A DNA stretch of 64,000 nucleotides from Woronichinia naegeliana WA131 (GCA_025370055.1 CP073041.1:868001-932000); one strand, 5' to 3'; shown: positions 8,645 to 18,401, numbered from the stretch's first letter. Translations and numbers: made by a program. Notes: generated by a model not told the origin, from the letters alone.

Positions 8645-10242
8645 CTGGACAGTGGGAAGTTCTCGAGGCGTGTAAGTGGAGAAAAGAAAATCGGACATCC
8701 GATACAAAAGAGTGCCGTTATGTCCGAAACTGGCTGATATAAGAAAATCGATAGCCAGTGCTATCTATCAATTATGCAACTATGTCAGCGACTAGAGCAA
8801 ATCCTCAATAATCTCCGTCCAGCCTTTAGCCGAGAAGCAACGTTCCAATGGTTTATCCTGTTAGTCTGGGGAGTAGTGCTCAACAGCCAACCCAGCGCAA
8901 TAACTAGCTATGTCAATGCCATTGGCTGAACAGAGAGCTACTACAATCAGGCTCTACATTGGTTTGATTCCAAGGCGTTTAGGGTCGAAGGACTAACTTT
9001 ACAATGGTCAAAGTGGCTAAGTCAGCATGAAAGTCTATACAGAATTAAAGGGAAACGGGTGTATGTGGGTGATGGCATCAAAGTGGGGAAAGAAGGACGC
9101 AAGATGCCAGGTGTAAAACGACTACACCAAGAATCGGAAGATGTGTCCAAGCCAGAGTGGATAAGGGGTCATTACTTCAATGCCTTGAGTATTTTGGTGG
9201 GAGTAGGGAAAGCCTGCTTTGCCTTGCCCTTAGTGTTGCGGCTAGACGATGGCATCAAGTCCAAAGCAACCGAGAAGGGGGAGGGAAAAGGCAAAAAAAA
9301 GGTGAAGACGAGCCTGGTGACAAAAATGGCTGACCTTTGTGTTACTTACGCAGAGGCAGGGAGTTATGTAATTTTGGATGCTTATTTTGCTTGCGAACCA
9401 GTGCTCAAAAGTTTTCGCCAGAACGCCTTGCATCTAATCACAAGAGTGCGTTGCTCCACCGTCGCCTATGCCCCCTTTTGTTCCGTGCCGACGCTGACGG
9501 GGAGAGGACGACCACGGATTTGGGGGAGTTCGATAAAACTAGAAAAGCTGTTCGCTCTGGCGGCGGACTTTCCGACAGCTAAAGTCTGGCTCTATGGTCA
9601 ACAAGTCACGGTTTCTTATCAGTGCTTTGAGTTCCACTGGGATAGTCCCCATCAGCTCGTCAAGTTTGTTCTGACCCAATTGCCTAACGGACGACGACTG
9701 ATTCTGCTTTCTACTGATCTCTGTTTGACTGGACCTGAGATTATTGCCGCTTACGGTCTCCGATTTAAGATTGAAGTCACTTTTCGTCAATTAGTCCATC
9801 TTTTGGGCAGCTTTGCCTATCGTTTTTGGCTTAAGAGTCTTCCTACTTTACCTACCTGGCCCAGCAATCTTATCCTCAGTGACTATCCACAAGCTGTTCA
9901 GACTCAGATTTTAAACAAGGTAGAAGCCTTTGAGCGTTTTGTTAACCTTAATGCCATTGCTTTAGGGCTACTTCAAATTCTCGCCTTAGAGTTACCCCAG
10001 GGGATTTGGGCTAATTTTCCTCGATGGTTTCGGACATTACCATCCCATGGCTACCCTAGTGAACGGATTGCTCAACTAGCCCTTCAACATCAAGCCCAAA
10101 TGATTTTTCCTCAAAGTCCACCCAGTCTGCTTTTGCCTAAATTCCTTACCGCTAAACTTGCCTCTTCCCCAAGCCCTGATATGCTTACTTTCGTCGCATA
10201 GTCATTACCTTATCTGGCATCCATAAACTTCCCACTGTCCAG
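8645..10242 (+). mobile_element. IS-B copy 3, complete (1598 bp)
   Basis: CTGGACAGTGGGAAGTT at 8645 and its inverse ending at 10242. The flanking direct repeat is TTCCAAA (8638-8644 and 10243-10249), part of the IS-A left tip. This is the reference copy for IS-B in the window. Confidence 0.9.
8774..10201 (+). pseudogene. IS-B transposase with in-frame TGA at codon 52
   Basis: A 475-codon frame from ATG 8774 to the stop at 10199-10201, interrupted only by TGA at 8927-8929. Motifs include YVGDGIKVGKEGRKMPG (likely first Asp), YVILDAYFACEPV (second Asp region) and YGLRFKIEVTFRQLVHLLGSFAYRFW, an R-x3-E arrangement fitting the catalytic Glu of IS4-like DDE enzymes. Translation could restart at GTG 9059 to give 380 residues, but that loses the N-terminal domain. 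The TGA is shared with copy 2. Confidence 0.85.
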
Positions 10243-11561
10243 TTCCAAATTCAAATGGTATAAATAGAGACAGAAAAACTTTGACCTATAGGAAGTTATG
10301 AATAAAGAGAAAAGTGTCTACTGATTTTGCAGAGAGAAAGATGGAAGTAAACGACCTAAGTTTTGACGGAATCGTTCACTGTTTAAACGAGGTCATTGGG
10401 AAGATAGATGACCCCCGTTCGGTTAGTAATGCAACGAAATATAGTCTAAGAGAGGCGATACTGGGGGCATTTGCCGCCTTTTTTATGCAAAATGAGTCAT
10501 TTTTAGAGTACCAACGTCAGCTTAACAGCCGTTGTGGGCGAGATAATGCTCAGAGCTTGTTTGGACTAGAAAAAATACCAACAGTAGAACAGATTCGCAA
10601 CATTGTGGATGGGGTAGCAGCGAGTAGTCTATTCCCTTTGTTTGGGTTAATTTACCAAGCATTGAGGAGCATGGGATTCTTGAAAGCCTATGAAATATTG
10701 AGGGGAAATCTTCTAGTAGCAATGGATGGGACAAATTACTACAGTTCGGAAAAAGTAAATTGTCCATGCTGTTCAACCAAAACGTCAAAACAGGGAAAAG
10801 TCACCTACTTCCATCTTCCATCGGGTGTGACCTTTAGTTGATGAAGGAAAAGAAAAGTGTTAACATGAGATGAAAAGTGACAAAGAGGAAACAATGATGA
10901 CAGCAAAACTAATTAATGTAGAGGGTTCAAAGATAAAAATAGAACTAACATTAGAACTCAGTCGTTCAATGTTGGATACAGAAATAAATATTCAAAAAGG
11001 CTTAAACGAAGTAGGTTGCATCGCCAGCAAAGAAGCCTTGAAATATTTAGATACAGATGGTTCACCCTTAAAAATCGGTGAAGAAATCTGGAAGAGTAAG
11101 GGAGAGCAACCGAAAGAATATCAAACACCTTATGGTGAGGTTATAGTGAATCGTCATGTATATCAGCGTTCACCTTTGAGGAAAAACGTATTGCCCCTTA
11201 GAAAGAGAAGCAAGGATAATCATAACATCAACGCCATTATTGGCAAAACAGGTATCCTCAAAAATGTCAGGGATGGCAGGCAAAGAGGTGAAAAATGATT
11301 TATTAGAAAATCATGGTAGAAAAGTAGCGCTATCCTATATCCAAAGATTGAGTGAAGCAGTAGGAAGTGTGGTACAGGCAAAAGAAGAAGCGTGGAGTTA
11401 TGCCCCGCCCAAGGAGGATAGCCAAATTGCAACAGTGGGAATAGGATTAGATGGAACCTGTATGCTGATGTGTGAGGATGGCTACCGTGAAGCAATGGTG
11501 GGAACCGTTAACCGTTTCCCTATACGATAGTGAAGGCGAACGTCAACATACAATCTATCTA

Positions 11562-12786
11562 GTGGTCTGTCAATTTTCTATTTGTGGATAAAGACGCTTG
11601 AGACGGATACGAGCCTCAGCCGTCGTGAATTGCCAATCTACCGACTTTTGGGAATGATTGCGCTGAGTGTACCAAGCCGTTGTTTCTTGCTCTAAAGTTT
11701 CCCGATCTGGAATTCGACGAGCTAGGCATTGCCGAGTCATTGCGGACAGCTCGTTTTCAGCAATATTAAGCCAACTGCCATGTTTTGGGGTATGGTGAAT
11801 TTCCAACCGTTCGACTAGACGACGAGCCGTGGAAGGCTCAAATGCTTCATATAGTGAGGCAAGTTTGTGAGTATTTAGCTGATCACATACTAAAATGACT
11901 TTGTCGTTATCAGCATAGTCGTTATCGAGTAAATTCTTAATTTCTGTTGCCCAGTCAACCGATGTTCTACGTTCACTGACAACTGTCTTTCGCCACCCAG
12001 ACAAGGGTTCTGTAAACATAAAGATATTGGCTGTTCCATTGCGTTCATATTCGTAATCATGCGCCTCTGGCTGTCCAGGTTTGGCTGGTAGAGGAAGGCG
12101 GGTTTCTTTGACCAATTGTATAGGTTGCTCATCCATGCAAATCACTGGACAATTGGGGTCATAGGGTCGGTGATAAATTTCTAGAACATCTTCCATGTTA
12201 GACACAAATTCGGCACTCTTTTCTGGTGGAATCACGTACATCTGTCGCAGATGAGGTTTTAGTTCGTTTTTTTTAACACTTGACGCACGGTTTCGTGACT
12301 AATTGCTGGCACAATTTCTAACTCGACCGCCTTGTCGGCTAGTAACCTCAATGTCCAACGGGCTTGACCAGCAGGCGGTTCTCCACAACGTAAGGCGATT
12401 AGTTTTGCTTCTACCTCTCCATCAATAATCGGTTGACGAGGCGGCGTTTTGCGGGGCTTGCGGCTTAATGCTGACTCCACACCTTCATTGACCAATCGCT
12501 CCCTGAGATTGGCGACTGTGTTACGGTGACAACTAAAGGCGGCGGCAGCTTCCTCATCCGTCCATCCTTGTCCATTCACATCAATGTTTAACAGAATATT
12601 GGCGTGCTTAATTTTGTAAGCCGCTCCTTTGCCGATGGATACCAAATCTTTTAGGGTCTGACGTTCTTCTTGACTTAATCGGACAATATAGGTCTTGAGC
12701 ATGGTTACTTATTACGATATCTGTTGAGGTAATGAATAGCCTCTCCATTTTCCCTCAAATTCACAATCTTTAGCTTGACAGACCAC
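11562..12786 (-). mobile_element. IS630-like element (1225 bp), second type
   Basis: Exact inverted ends GTGGTCTGTCAA and TTGACAGACCAC, with TA on both sides (11560-11561 and 12787-12788). It is inserted in the ISKra4 alpha transposase gene. Confidence 0.92.
11570..12702 (-). CDS. IS630-family transposase, two overlapping frames
   Basis: The first frame (12702-12259, 147 residues) holds an N-terminal helix-turn-helix (GWTDEEAAAAFSCHRNTVANLRERL) and ends LKKTN at a stop just after a run of eight A (12267-12274, minus strand). Reading one base back at that run gives LKKNELKPHLRQM and enters the second frame (to 11570). The second frame has ICMDEQP, LVCDQLNTHK and GSWLNIAENELSAMTR, the DDE-type catalytic set of IS630. 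Known IS630/Tc1 elements of cyanobacteria use such A-runs for programmed frameshifting, so this is more likely functional than broken. Confidence 0.82.
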
Positions 12787-14783
12787 TAGGTGCGGCACCA
12801 GAGTATGGAAAAAAGAGTTTTCTAGAAAGATTAGAAAGAGAAATTGAGCGAGCGAAAAACCGTTATCCAGAGGCAACATTGGTCGGGATAGCAGACGGGG
12901 CAGAATCAAATTGGAAGTTTTTAGAAAAGCAAACGGAAGAACAGATATTAGATTTCTATCATGCCTCTGGTTACTTAGGTGCCTTGGCAGAAGCGTTGCA
13001 TCCGAATACCGTGTCAAAACAAAAAGAATGGTTGACTGAAAATTGTCGAGAACTCAAGCATGAAAAAGGAAAAGCAGGAGAACTGCTAAATCTGATGAAA
13101 GAAGTCAAAGAAGAAAAAAGTCATTCTAAGAATCTTACCGAGAAACTACAAGCGGCGATTACTTATTACGAGAATCATCAGCATCAAATGGATTATGCTG
13201 AATACATAGAGAAAAAGTATCCGATTGGTTCAGGTGTTACGGAAGCAGCTTGTAAGACGTTGGTCAAACAACGATTATGTTGTTCAGGGATGCGATGGAA
13301 GGAAAAAGGAGCAGGAATTATTTTGAGCCTACGAGCTTTGGTATTGACCAAGGAACGATGGAGTCAATTTTGGGCAAAACTTGATCAATATGGGTTCCCT
13401 GTAGAACCCTGATTACAACAGCTTTTATCAACTAAAGGTCGCACCCCTTCCATCAGGCATTATTGCCCGTGATTGTTTCCCCAGACCATGAATCAGTTTT
13501 TTCCTTACCCCCTGAATTTATTACCCCTCAAGACGGTCCTGAAAAGCAAGATTGTGAGCAAAATGCGGCGAAACGTTGGATAAGTAACCATGCTAGTCTG
13601 TTTGCGGGACAGAAGATAACTCTGCTAGGGGATGACTTGTACAGTCGTCAGCCCACTTGTCAGCACTGTCTCGACCACGATTTCAACTTTATCTTCGTCT
13701 GTTTACCGACTTCTCATCCCACACTCTATGAATGGTTAAACTATTTAGAAGCTAATGGAGAAGTCAAAACCACTCAACACCGACGTTGGAATGGGAAGTA
13801 TTTCGAGATTTGGCACTGCCGTTATCTCAATCAGATTCCCCTGCGAGACCAACAGCCTGCTTTGTTGGTTAACTGGTGTGAGCTAAAAATCCACCGCGAA
13901 TCCGATGCTCAACTTCTTTATCACAATAGTTGGATTACCAATCATTTTCTCACCCCTCACATCGTTCTTGATGTCTGTCGTGCTGGACGGACTCGTTGGC
14001 GTACTGAGAACGAGAATCACAATATTCTCAAAAATCGAGGCTATCACTTAGAGCATAATTTTGGGCATGGTAAACAACACCTCGCCTCTGTTTTGCTTAC
14101 CCTGAATTTGCTAGCTTTTCTCTTGCACACGGTTTTAGGTTTGGTTGATGAACGTTACCAGAGAATTCGCGTCCAACGCGGCACTCGTAAGGGATTCTTT
14201 CAAGATATTCTCTCTTTGACCAAATATCTGTTCTTTGAAAGCTGGCATCATCTTTTAGATTTTATGCTTGATGACTCAGTTTCTCTCGCTGTCTCGAATT
14301 CTTCCTAGTTGATTAATTGGCAATTTTCATAGCAAAACCCTTGCCAGTAAATACATCGAGCCTTTTGTATCTTTGACTACATTCTGAATTTGGAATTGCT
14401 GCAACGGATAAACAGAAAAGACTGAAAGACCCAAAGCAGAGTGGGAATGGCGGTCGGTTTACCCTTTTGATTAGGAATAGTCTGATGGGCAAGAGCCAAA
14501 GCCTGTCGTAGGCGACGTTGTGCCAAAGTATAAACCAATAAAGAGACAACCATAATCATCATCAAAGCCATAATGCGTTGAGGATTCTTGAGAAAAAGAG
14601 CAGAGGCAAAAAAGAAAGGGTCTTTGAGAAAGCGAAAGCCGCGCTCGGTGTTTTGTTGAGCCTTATATTCAGCCAACATCTGGTCGGGACTCAAAACCTG
14701 AGAATCAAGAACATTAGTAGCTAAAATAAAACGTCCAGCCCGTTTAGATGCGGCTTCCAAGCAAGAGGAATCAAGGCTTAATT

Positions 14784-14995
14784 AGGGTCTGCTGAAAAAG
14801 TCCACAAAACGAACCTAGATGCCACAGGAGGCGAAAAATGGTGACTTCAGAGAGTAGTTTCCAATTTCAACCCCCAGTTTTCCAACGACGTGCATGGGCT
14901 TTGAGCCTCCAAAGGCCATAACCTTGCACCTGATCGTTTTTAAAATGCTTGAAAGCATTATCTGGCAAGGGTTCTATACTTATTCAGCAAGCCCT
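14784..14995. mobile_element. 212-bp MITE with AGGG-TTGCTGAA ends
   Basis: Tips AGGGTCTGCTGAAAAAG and the inverse of AGGGCTTGCTGAATAAG, flanked by AATT on both sides (14780-14783 and 14996-14999). The tips match those of the IS5/IS1182-like element at 19241-20930, which also makes a 4-bp duplication, so that element is the likely mobiliser. There is no coding capacity. Confidence 0.8.
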
Positions 14996-16266
14996 AATTA
15001 CCCAGTTAAGCGGTAATGAAAACCGAGAGGGGTAGCCCCTTGTTTCGGTCTTCCTCCCTTGGCATAGTAAGGAATAGTCTGAACCTCAACTTGACTGAGT
15101 TGATGATAAGTCAAGGTTTTTGGCCAGAGTTGAGCCTCAGTAAGAGCATCGGCCTCACAAGCAAAATTCTGTCCACAAAGTTTCTGCCATTCTTTTTTGA
15201 CAACTTTATCGGCTTTCTCAATTTTTTGACTTATAGCTTTATTATCGGACTGGAGACGTTGAGCACTTTCGACCACAAGCCATCGTTGCTGTTCACCCCC
15301 ATATTCCGAAGCCCTCACTTGCCAACGATAACCGTCCTGTTCACCCTGCTGCCATTGGTCTTCTGATATATTTGCCAAAGTCTCAGTGGCTTCTTTCAGA
15401 GGGACACGACTTAACCATTGAATTAACCTCGCCATGCCCACATTTTCCGCCGTATAAAAAGCTCCATCAATCACCGATAAACCTTCCATATTCAACCTTT
15501 CTTGACAGTCTTTGATTATCTGGGGAAACACCTTTTTATCCGATTCATTGCCATCTCCTAATTGCATAAAGAGAGGGACACCACCATCTCCACTACATAT
15601 CATATTTAACATAAACTGTTTTAGGTCTGGTCGTTTATCTCTGGAATAACCAAATTTTATTTTTATGGCTTTTGTCTGCTCGTCTTCCTCATCTTCTATC
15701 CTTTCCTTATACTTCCCTTGTACAGACATTGAGGTTGAGTCTAAATGCTTTGACTTTTGTTCTATTCCAAAGATTGCTGCCGCTTTTAGGACTATTTTCG
15801 TGAACCGGTTTTTTACCCCCACTCCAAATACCTTATCCAATGACCTTCCTAGCTTGTCATCATTTAAATCTTCTGCTTTTATTCCTTCTCCTAATAGGTG
15901 TTCTAATGCTTTTCCTTTAAAAAACTCACTCAACAAATATAACGGAGCATTGATACATCCTAAGCAGTTTAATATCATTGCTTTTACTATTGTACCTACA
16001 CTGAGCTTTTCTTGAGGATGAGTTCCCACTTCCTCATCGATAATTTCTACTAAACCCATTTCATCTATAATTCCCGCTACGATTCCTAAGTGGTCGAGGT
16101 CTTTAATATTTAGGTTATTCATTTTTACTGTTGATTCTATCTAAGACAAGACTCCATTTTAGAACTTTATTGACATTTTTTATCCTTGCCCGAAATCAAT
16201 GCACAAGTACCGATACTAGCTCGCGTGAACTAGTGCTCCTCTTCGACAACCTGCGGAATGTGGGTT

Positions 16267-16379
16267 CTAAGGCGACTTTGGCTTTGAACTGGGCTCCATA
16301 CTGTTTTTTCTTGTTGCTCATAGCTCTCCTGATTTCGATTTAGAGCTTACACTACTGTCCAGTTTTGGGGGCCACCTCA
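16267..16379 (-). mobile_element. IS3-family left end with start of orfA
   Basis: On the minus strand the sequence begins TGAGGTGGCCCCCAAAACTG. It then encodes the start of orfA from ATG 16321 (MSNKKKQYGAQFKAKVALE), a typical IS3 orfA N-terminus. It is cut at 16267 by the IS1634 tip after only about 18 codons. The other part of this IS3 is not in the window. Confidence 0.75.
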
Positions 16380-16740
16380 GTTCTCAAAACTCGGGGCTAT
16401 CATTTAGAGCATAATTTTGGACATGGTAAGCAACATTTGTCCTCTTTTCTGCTGACCCTCAACCTTCTGGCTTTCTTATGACCTACTGTTCTCCATCTGG
16501 TCGATGAACGCTATCAACGGGCTCGGATTCAGCGAGGGACTCGCCGGGGCTTTTTTCAAGATGTTATTTGTCTGACCAAGTATCTGTTGTTTGAAAGCTG
16601 GCATCACCTTCTAGACTTTATGCTCGATGATGCCATCCCTATGGCTCTCGTTAATTCTTCTTGATGTTGGATTGGGATGTATAGGGCAAAAGTGTTTGAT
16701 GTTCCGTATCATTTGCTACATTCTGAATTTGGAATTGCTG
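16380..16740 (+). mobile_element. IS-A copy 2, 3' remnant
   Basis: Encodes the last ~95 residues of the IS-A transposase (GYHLEHNFGHGKQHL to LDDAIPMALVNSS, stop at 16662-16664) with an in-frame TGA after LNLLAFL. It ends in the IS-A right tip (inverse of CAGCAATTCCAAATTCAG) at 16740. It is diverged from copy 1, so it is an older insertion. Confidence 0.8.
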
Positions 16741-16742
16741 AG

Positions 16743-16759
16743 CCGTGCTAGAAGCACGG
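16743..16759. other. Short perfect hairpin upstream of parA
   Basis: CCGTGCT-AGA-AGCACGG forms a 7-bp stem with a 3-base loop, directly after the IS-A remnant and 102 bp before the parA start. It could be a transcription barrier or part of the plasmid-type leader; no U-run follows on the plus strand. Confidence 0.45.
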
Positions 16760-16860
16760 GGTTTTAAACCCATTTTTCTGATAATGTTTAACGAGGAGGT
16801 CTGGCGCGAAAATGCCTTGGGCCGTCGGTTATTCAAGATCTTGAAAAATGCTCAGAAATC

Positions 16861-17487
16861 ATGATTATTGCAATTACGGCCTTAAAAGGAGGTGTGGGCA
16901 AAACCACTACTGCCATTCATTTAGCTGCTTTCTTCCAGCAAAAAGCCCCTACCTTGCTGATTGATGCTGATCGCAACCGTTCAGCCCTGATTTGGTCACG
17001 GGAAGAAAAATTACCCTTTTATGTCGCCTCTCAAGCAGGGGCAACCAGTCTAATTCGTAAATATCCCCACATTATTGTTGATACCAGAGCAAGACCTGAA
17101 GCCGATGAGTTCAAGGACTTAGCTGATGGTAGCGATTTACTGATTATTCCTACCACCCCCAACCATTTAGACCTGGATGCGACTTTTAAAGCCGTCGAAC
17201 AGCTAAAGCCGTTGAATGTGCGCTATAAAATTCTCCTCACTAAAGTAGATGCCCGCACCAAAGGAGGCGATCAGGCTAGACAACGGTTAGAAACTGCCCA
17301 GTTACCTCTCTTTAAATCAGAAATTCCCCTACTGGTTGCCTTTGAACGTGCTTCTCAAAAAGGAGTGATTATTCGAGATTACTCTGATCCACGTTCGACA
17401 ATGGCCTGGTTACGCTACAAGGCAGTGGGACAGGAAATTGTATCCTTACTTAATCAAGAGTTAAGTGTCAAGGAAACAAGTCGGTAA
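16861..17487 (+). CDS. parA: Orphan ParA-type partition ATPase
   Basis: 208 residues. The deviant Walker A KGGVGKTTTAIHLA (residues 9-22), LLIDADRNRS (switch I/Walker A') and HIIVDTRARPE (Walker B) define a short plasmid-type ParA/MinD-family ATPase without an N-terminal DNA-binding domain. Such proteins segregate low-copy replicons with a ParB-like partner. No partner gene or clear centromere repeats follow; instead a 206-bp MITE begins immediately after the stop. It is the only intact non-transposase gene in the IS nest, and I infer a plasmid origin. Walker B has D-T-R-A-R where many ParAs have D-T-P-P, which may be a subfamily feature. Confidence 0.85.
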   Translation: MIIAITALKGGVGKTTTAIHLAAFFQQKAPTLLIDADRNRSALIWSREEKLPFYVASQAGATSLIRKYPHIIVDTRARPEADEFKDLADGSDLLIIPTTPNHLDLDATFKAVEQLKPLNVRYKILLTKVDARTKGGDQARQRLETAQLPLFKSEIPLLVAFERASQKGVIIRDYSDPRSTMAWLRYKAVGQEIVSLLNQELSVKETSR

Positions 17488-17693
17488 CAGCAATTCTCAG
17501 TTTTAGATACAGCAAGCCTTTTAGGGATTTAAAGAACATTTCAAAGGGGGTTTTTGGGGCAATTCTATGTGTACTACCATGCCTGAAAGCCTGAAGACTC
17601 GTAAAATGAACTTGTTAATCCCGTTGAATTTTACCCCGTATTACGCGAACTAAAACCTGAAACCCTTGCTACAGGGCAAATTTAGAATTGCTG
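17488..17693 (-). mobile_element. 206-bp MITE, copy 1 (IS-A-type ends)
   Basis: Ends CAGCAATTCTCAG and CAGCAATTCTAAA (inverse). The 9-bp direct repeat AGTCGGTAA lies at 17479-17487 and 17694-17702; the left repeat contains the last Ser-Arg-stop codons of parA. An inverted copy of exactly the same length is at 39259-39464. There is no open frame of note. Confidence 0.92.
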
Positions 17694-17703
17694 AGTCGGT
17701 AAT

Positions 17704-17719
17704 CAGCAATTCCAAATTC
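17704..17719. repeat. Solo IS-A-type tip
   Basis: CAGCAATTCCAAATTC, identical to the IS-A tip, next to the duplication of the 206-bp MITE and followed by about 60 bp of unassigned sequence before an IS1-like fragment. Probably the remains of an older element truncated by rearrangement. Confidence 0.6.
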
Positions 17720-17782
17720 AAACAGTAGTGTAGGATACAGAAGTGATTTTGCTTCTGTCTTTCACAATAGAGTGAACGAGTT

Positions 17783-18178
17783 GGTCGTCCCACCAAAGTA
17801 TTACCGAAGGGTCTTGTAGTAAGACTAAAAAATAAGAGTAGTAAACGTCGAGATTCTGAGGGTAAACTAAAGAAAGTAGAAACTCCGAAACCAGAACATC
17901 CAGAGACAACAGAAAAACCAGAAGAAAAGGACGTCCATGCCAACCACGTTGAGGCATTTAATAGTGCTATCCGACGCTATTTAGCCGCCTTTCGTCGTCG
18001 TACAAATACTTATGCTAAATCTGTTGTGGGATTACAGCGAGTCCTAGATATTTTCTGGATGGTTCATAACTTTGTTCGCAGCCATTTTACGACGAGAAAA
18101 GTCTCGGCTGTAGCTCTCGGTATCCTTCAAAAAGGGTTAACTTGGGAGGACTTACTTCAAATTCGTGGGCTTTGTTGA
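17783..18178 (+). pseudogene. IS1-like transposase, C-terminal remnant
   Basis: Matches the end of the intact IS1-like gene from GRPTKVLPKG through NHVEAFNSAIRRYLAAFRRRTN to LQIRGLC and a stop. The last ~25 residues differ (KVSAVALGILQKG), so this is a sister copy rather than the missing 3' part of the neighbour at 18255. The 18179-18254 gap holds a degenerate IS end and nothing else recognisable. Confidence 0.75.
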
Positions 18179-18401
18179 ACCCCTCTAACTGTAAGTCTTT
18201 TCGTCTCCCGCTAGACAACACGCTCTTTGGAAATTTCTCGGTTGGCCTCTTTTTGGAACTGGTATCGTCTGATCAAAGTTGGAAAAATTTATGGTGTAAG
18301 GCTTTGAGAAAATAGGAAAATAGTTTAAGACTAGGCATCGGCCCGTTTTTATTATACTATTATTATTGTCATTATATCAAAGAAGAAGGAAACAAAAAAC
18401 A

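Larger units (their letters stand above)
10870..13412 (+). pseudogene. ISKra4-family transposase, three-fold disrupted
   Basis: N-terminal domain at 10870-11170, identical in sequence to the fragment at 1542. One extra base near 11171-11180 shifts the frame. The middle part (SSKMSGMAGKEVKNDLLENHG; ATVGIGLDGTCMLM with a likely Asp) runs to about 11505, where a tandem 7-bp repeat (AACCGTT twice) shifts it again. The rest (SEGERQHTIYL) is cut by the IS630, and the C-terminal domain resumes at 12789 (APEYGKKSFLERLEREIE; LVGIADGAESNWKFL; YPIGSGVTEAACKTLVKQRL) to 13412. Confidence 0.82.
10823..13446 (+). mobile_element. ISKra4-type alpha, with nested IS630
   Basis: Ends GGGTGTGACC (10823) and GGTCGCACCC (to 13446), flanked by the 8-bp direct repeat CTTCCATC (10815-10822 and 13447-13454). 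Net length without the IS630 is about 1.4 kb. It sits in the IS-A transposase. Confidence 0.88.
10314..14308 (+). pseudogene. IS-A transposase split by ISKra4
   Basis: The N-terminal part is 10314-10822 (MEVNDLSFDGIVHCLNEVIG; LVAMDGTNYYSSEKVNCPCC with a likely first Asp). The C-terminal part is 13447-14308 (LPVIVSPDHESVFSLP; LLGDDLYSRQPTCQHC; RTRWRTENENHNILKNRGY with the likely Glu; HNFGHGKQHL). It is interrupted at 10823-13446. The uninterrupted reading would be TYFHQALLPVIV, but an extra 7-bp repeat of CTTCCAT precedes the insertion, so the frame was probably broken even without the ISKra4. A decayed second copy lies at 16380-16740. Confidence 0.8.
8632..14401 (+). mobile_element. IS-A (CAGCAATTCC ends), interrupted twice
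   Basis: Left tip CAGCAATTCCAAATTC begins at 8632 and is itself split by IS-B; the inverse right tip ends at 14401. The 9-bp direct repeat CAACGGATA flanks it (8623-8631 and 14402-14410), inside the IS1634 transposase. Removing IS-B and ISKra4 alpha leaves about 1.5 kb with one transposase. Family is uncertain (IS4-like or an unclassified DDE group). Confidence 0.85.
8517..16122 (-). pseudogene. IS1634-family transposase in three pieces
   Basis: Read on the minus strand. 16122-14998 gives MNNLNIKDLDHLGIVAGIID and the DDE core (SKHLDSTSMS, LSVIDGAFYT). 14760-14402 gives KRAGRFILATNVLD, YKAQQNTERGFRFLKDP (the IS4/IS1634 Glu region) and YTLAQRRLR. 8631-8517 supplies the C-terminus ending KYYFVS and a stop. 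If the MITE and one AATT are removed, an in-frame TAA still remains just upstream of SLDSSCLEAASKRAG, so the gene may have been damaged before or at MITE entry. Confidence 0.8.
8496..16266 (-). mobile_element. IS1634-like element, multiply interrupted
   Basis: Tips are AACCCACATTCCGCAGGT at 8496 and its inverse ending at 16266. Between them the element's own sequence is 8496-8631, 14402-14783 and 14996-16266, joined in one orientation. IS-A (8632-14401, duplication CAACGGATA) and a 212-bp MITE (14784-14995, AATT) interrupt it. A second, truncated copy with the same tip is at 23627-24371. The right tip abuts an IS3-family end. Confidence 0.85.
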
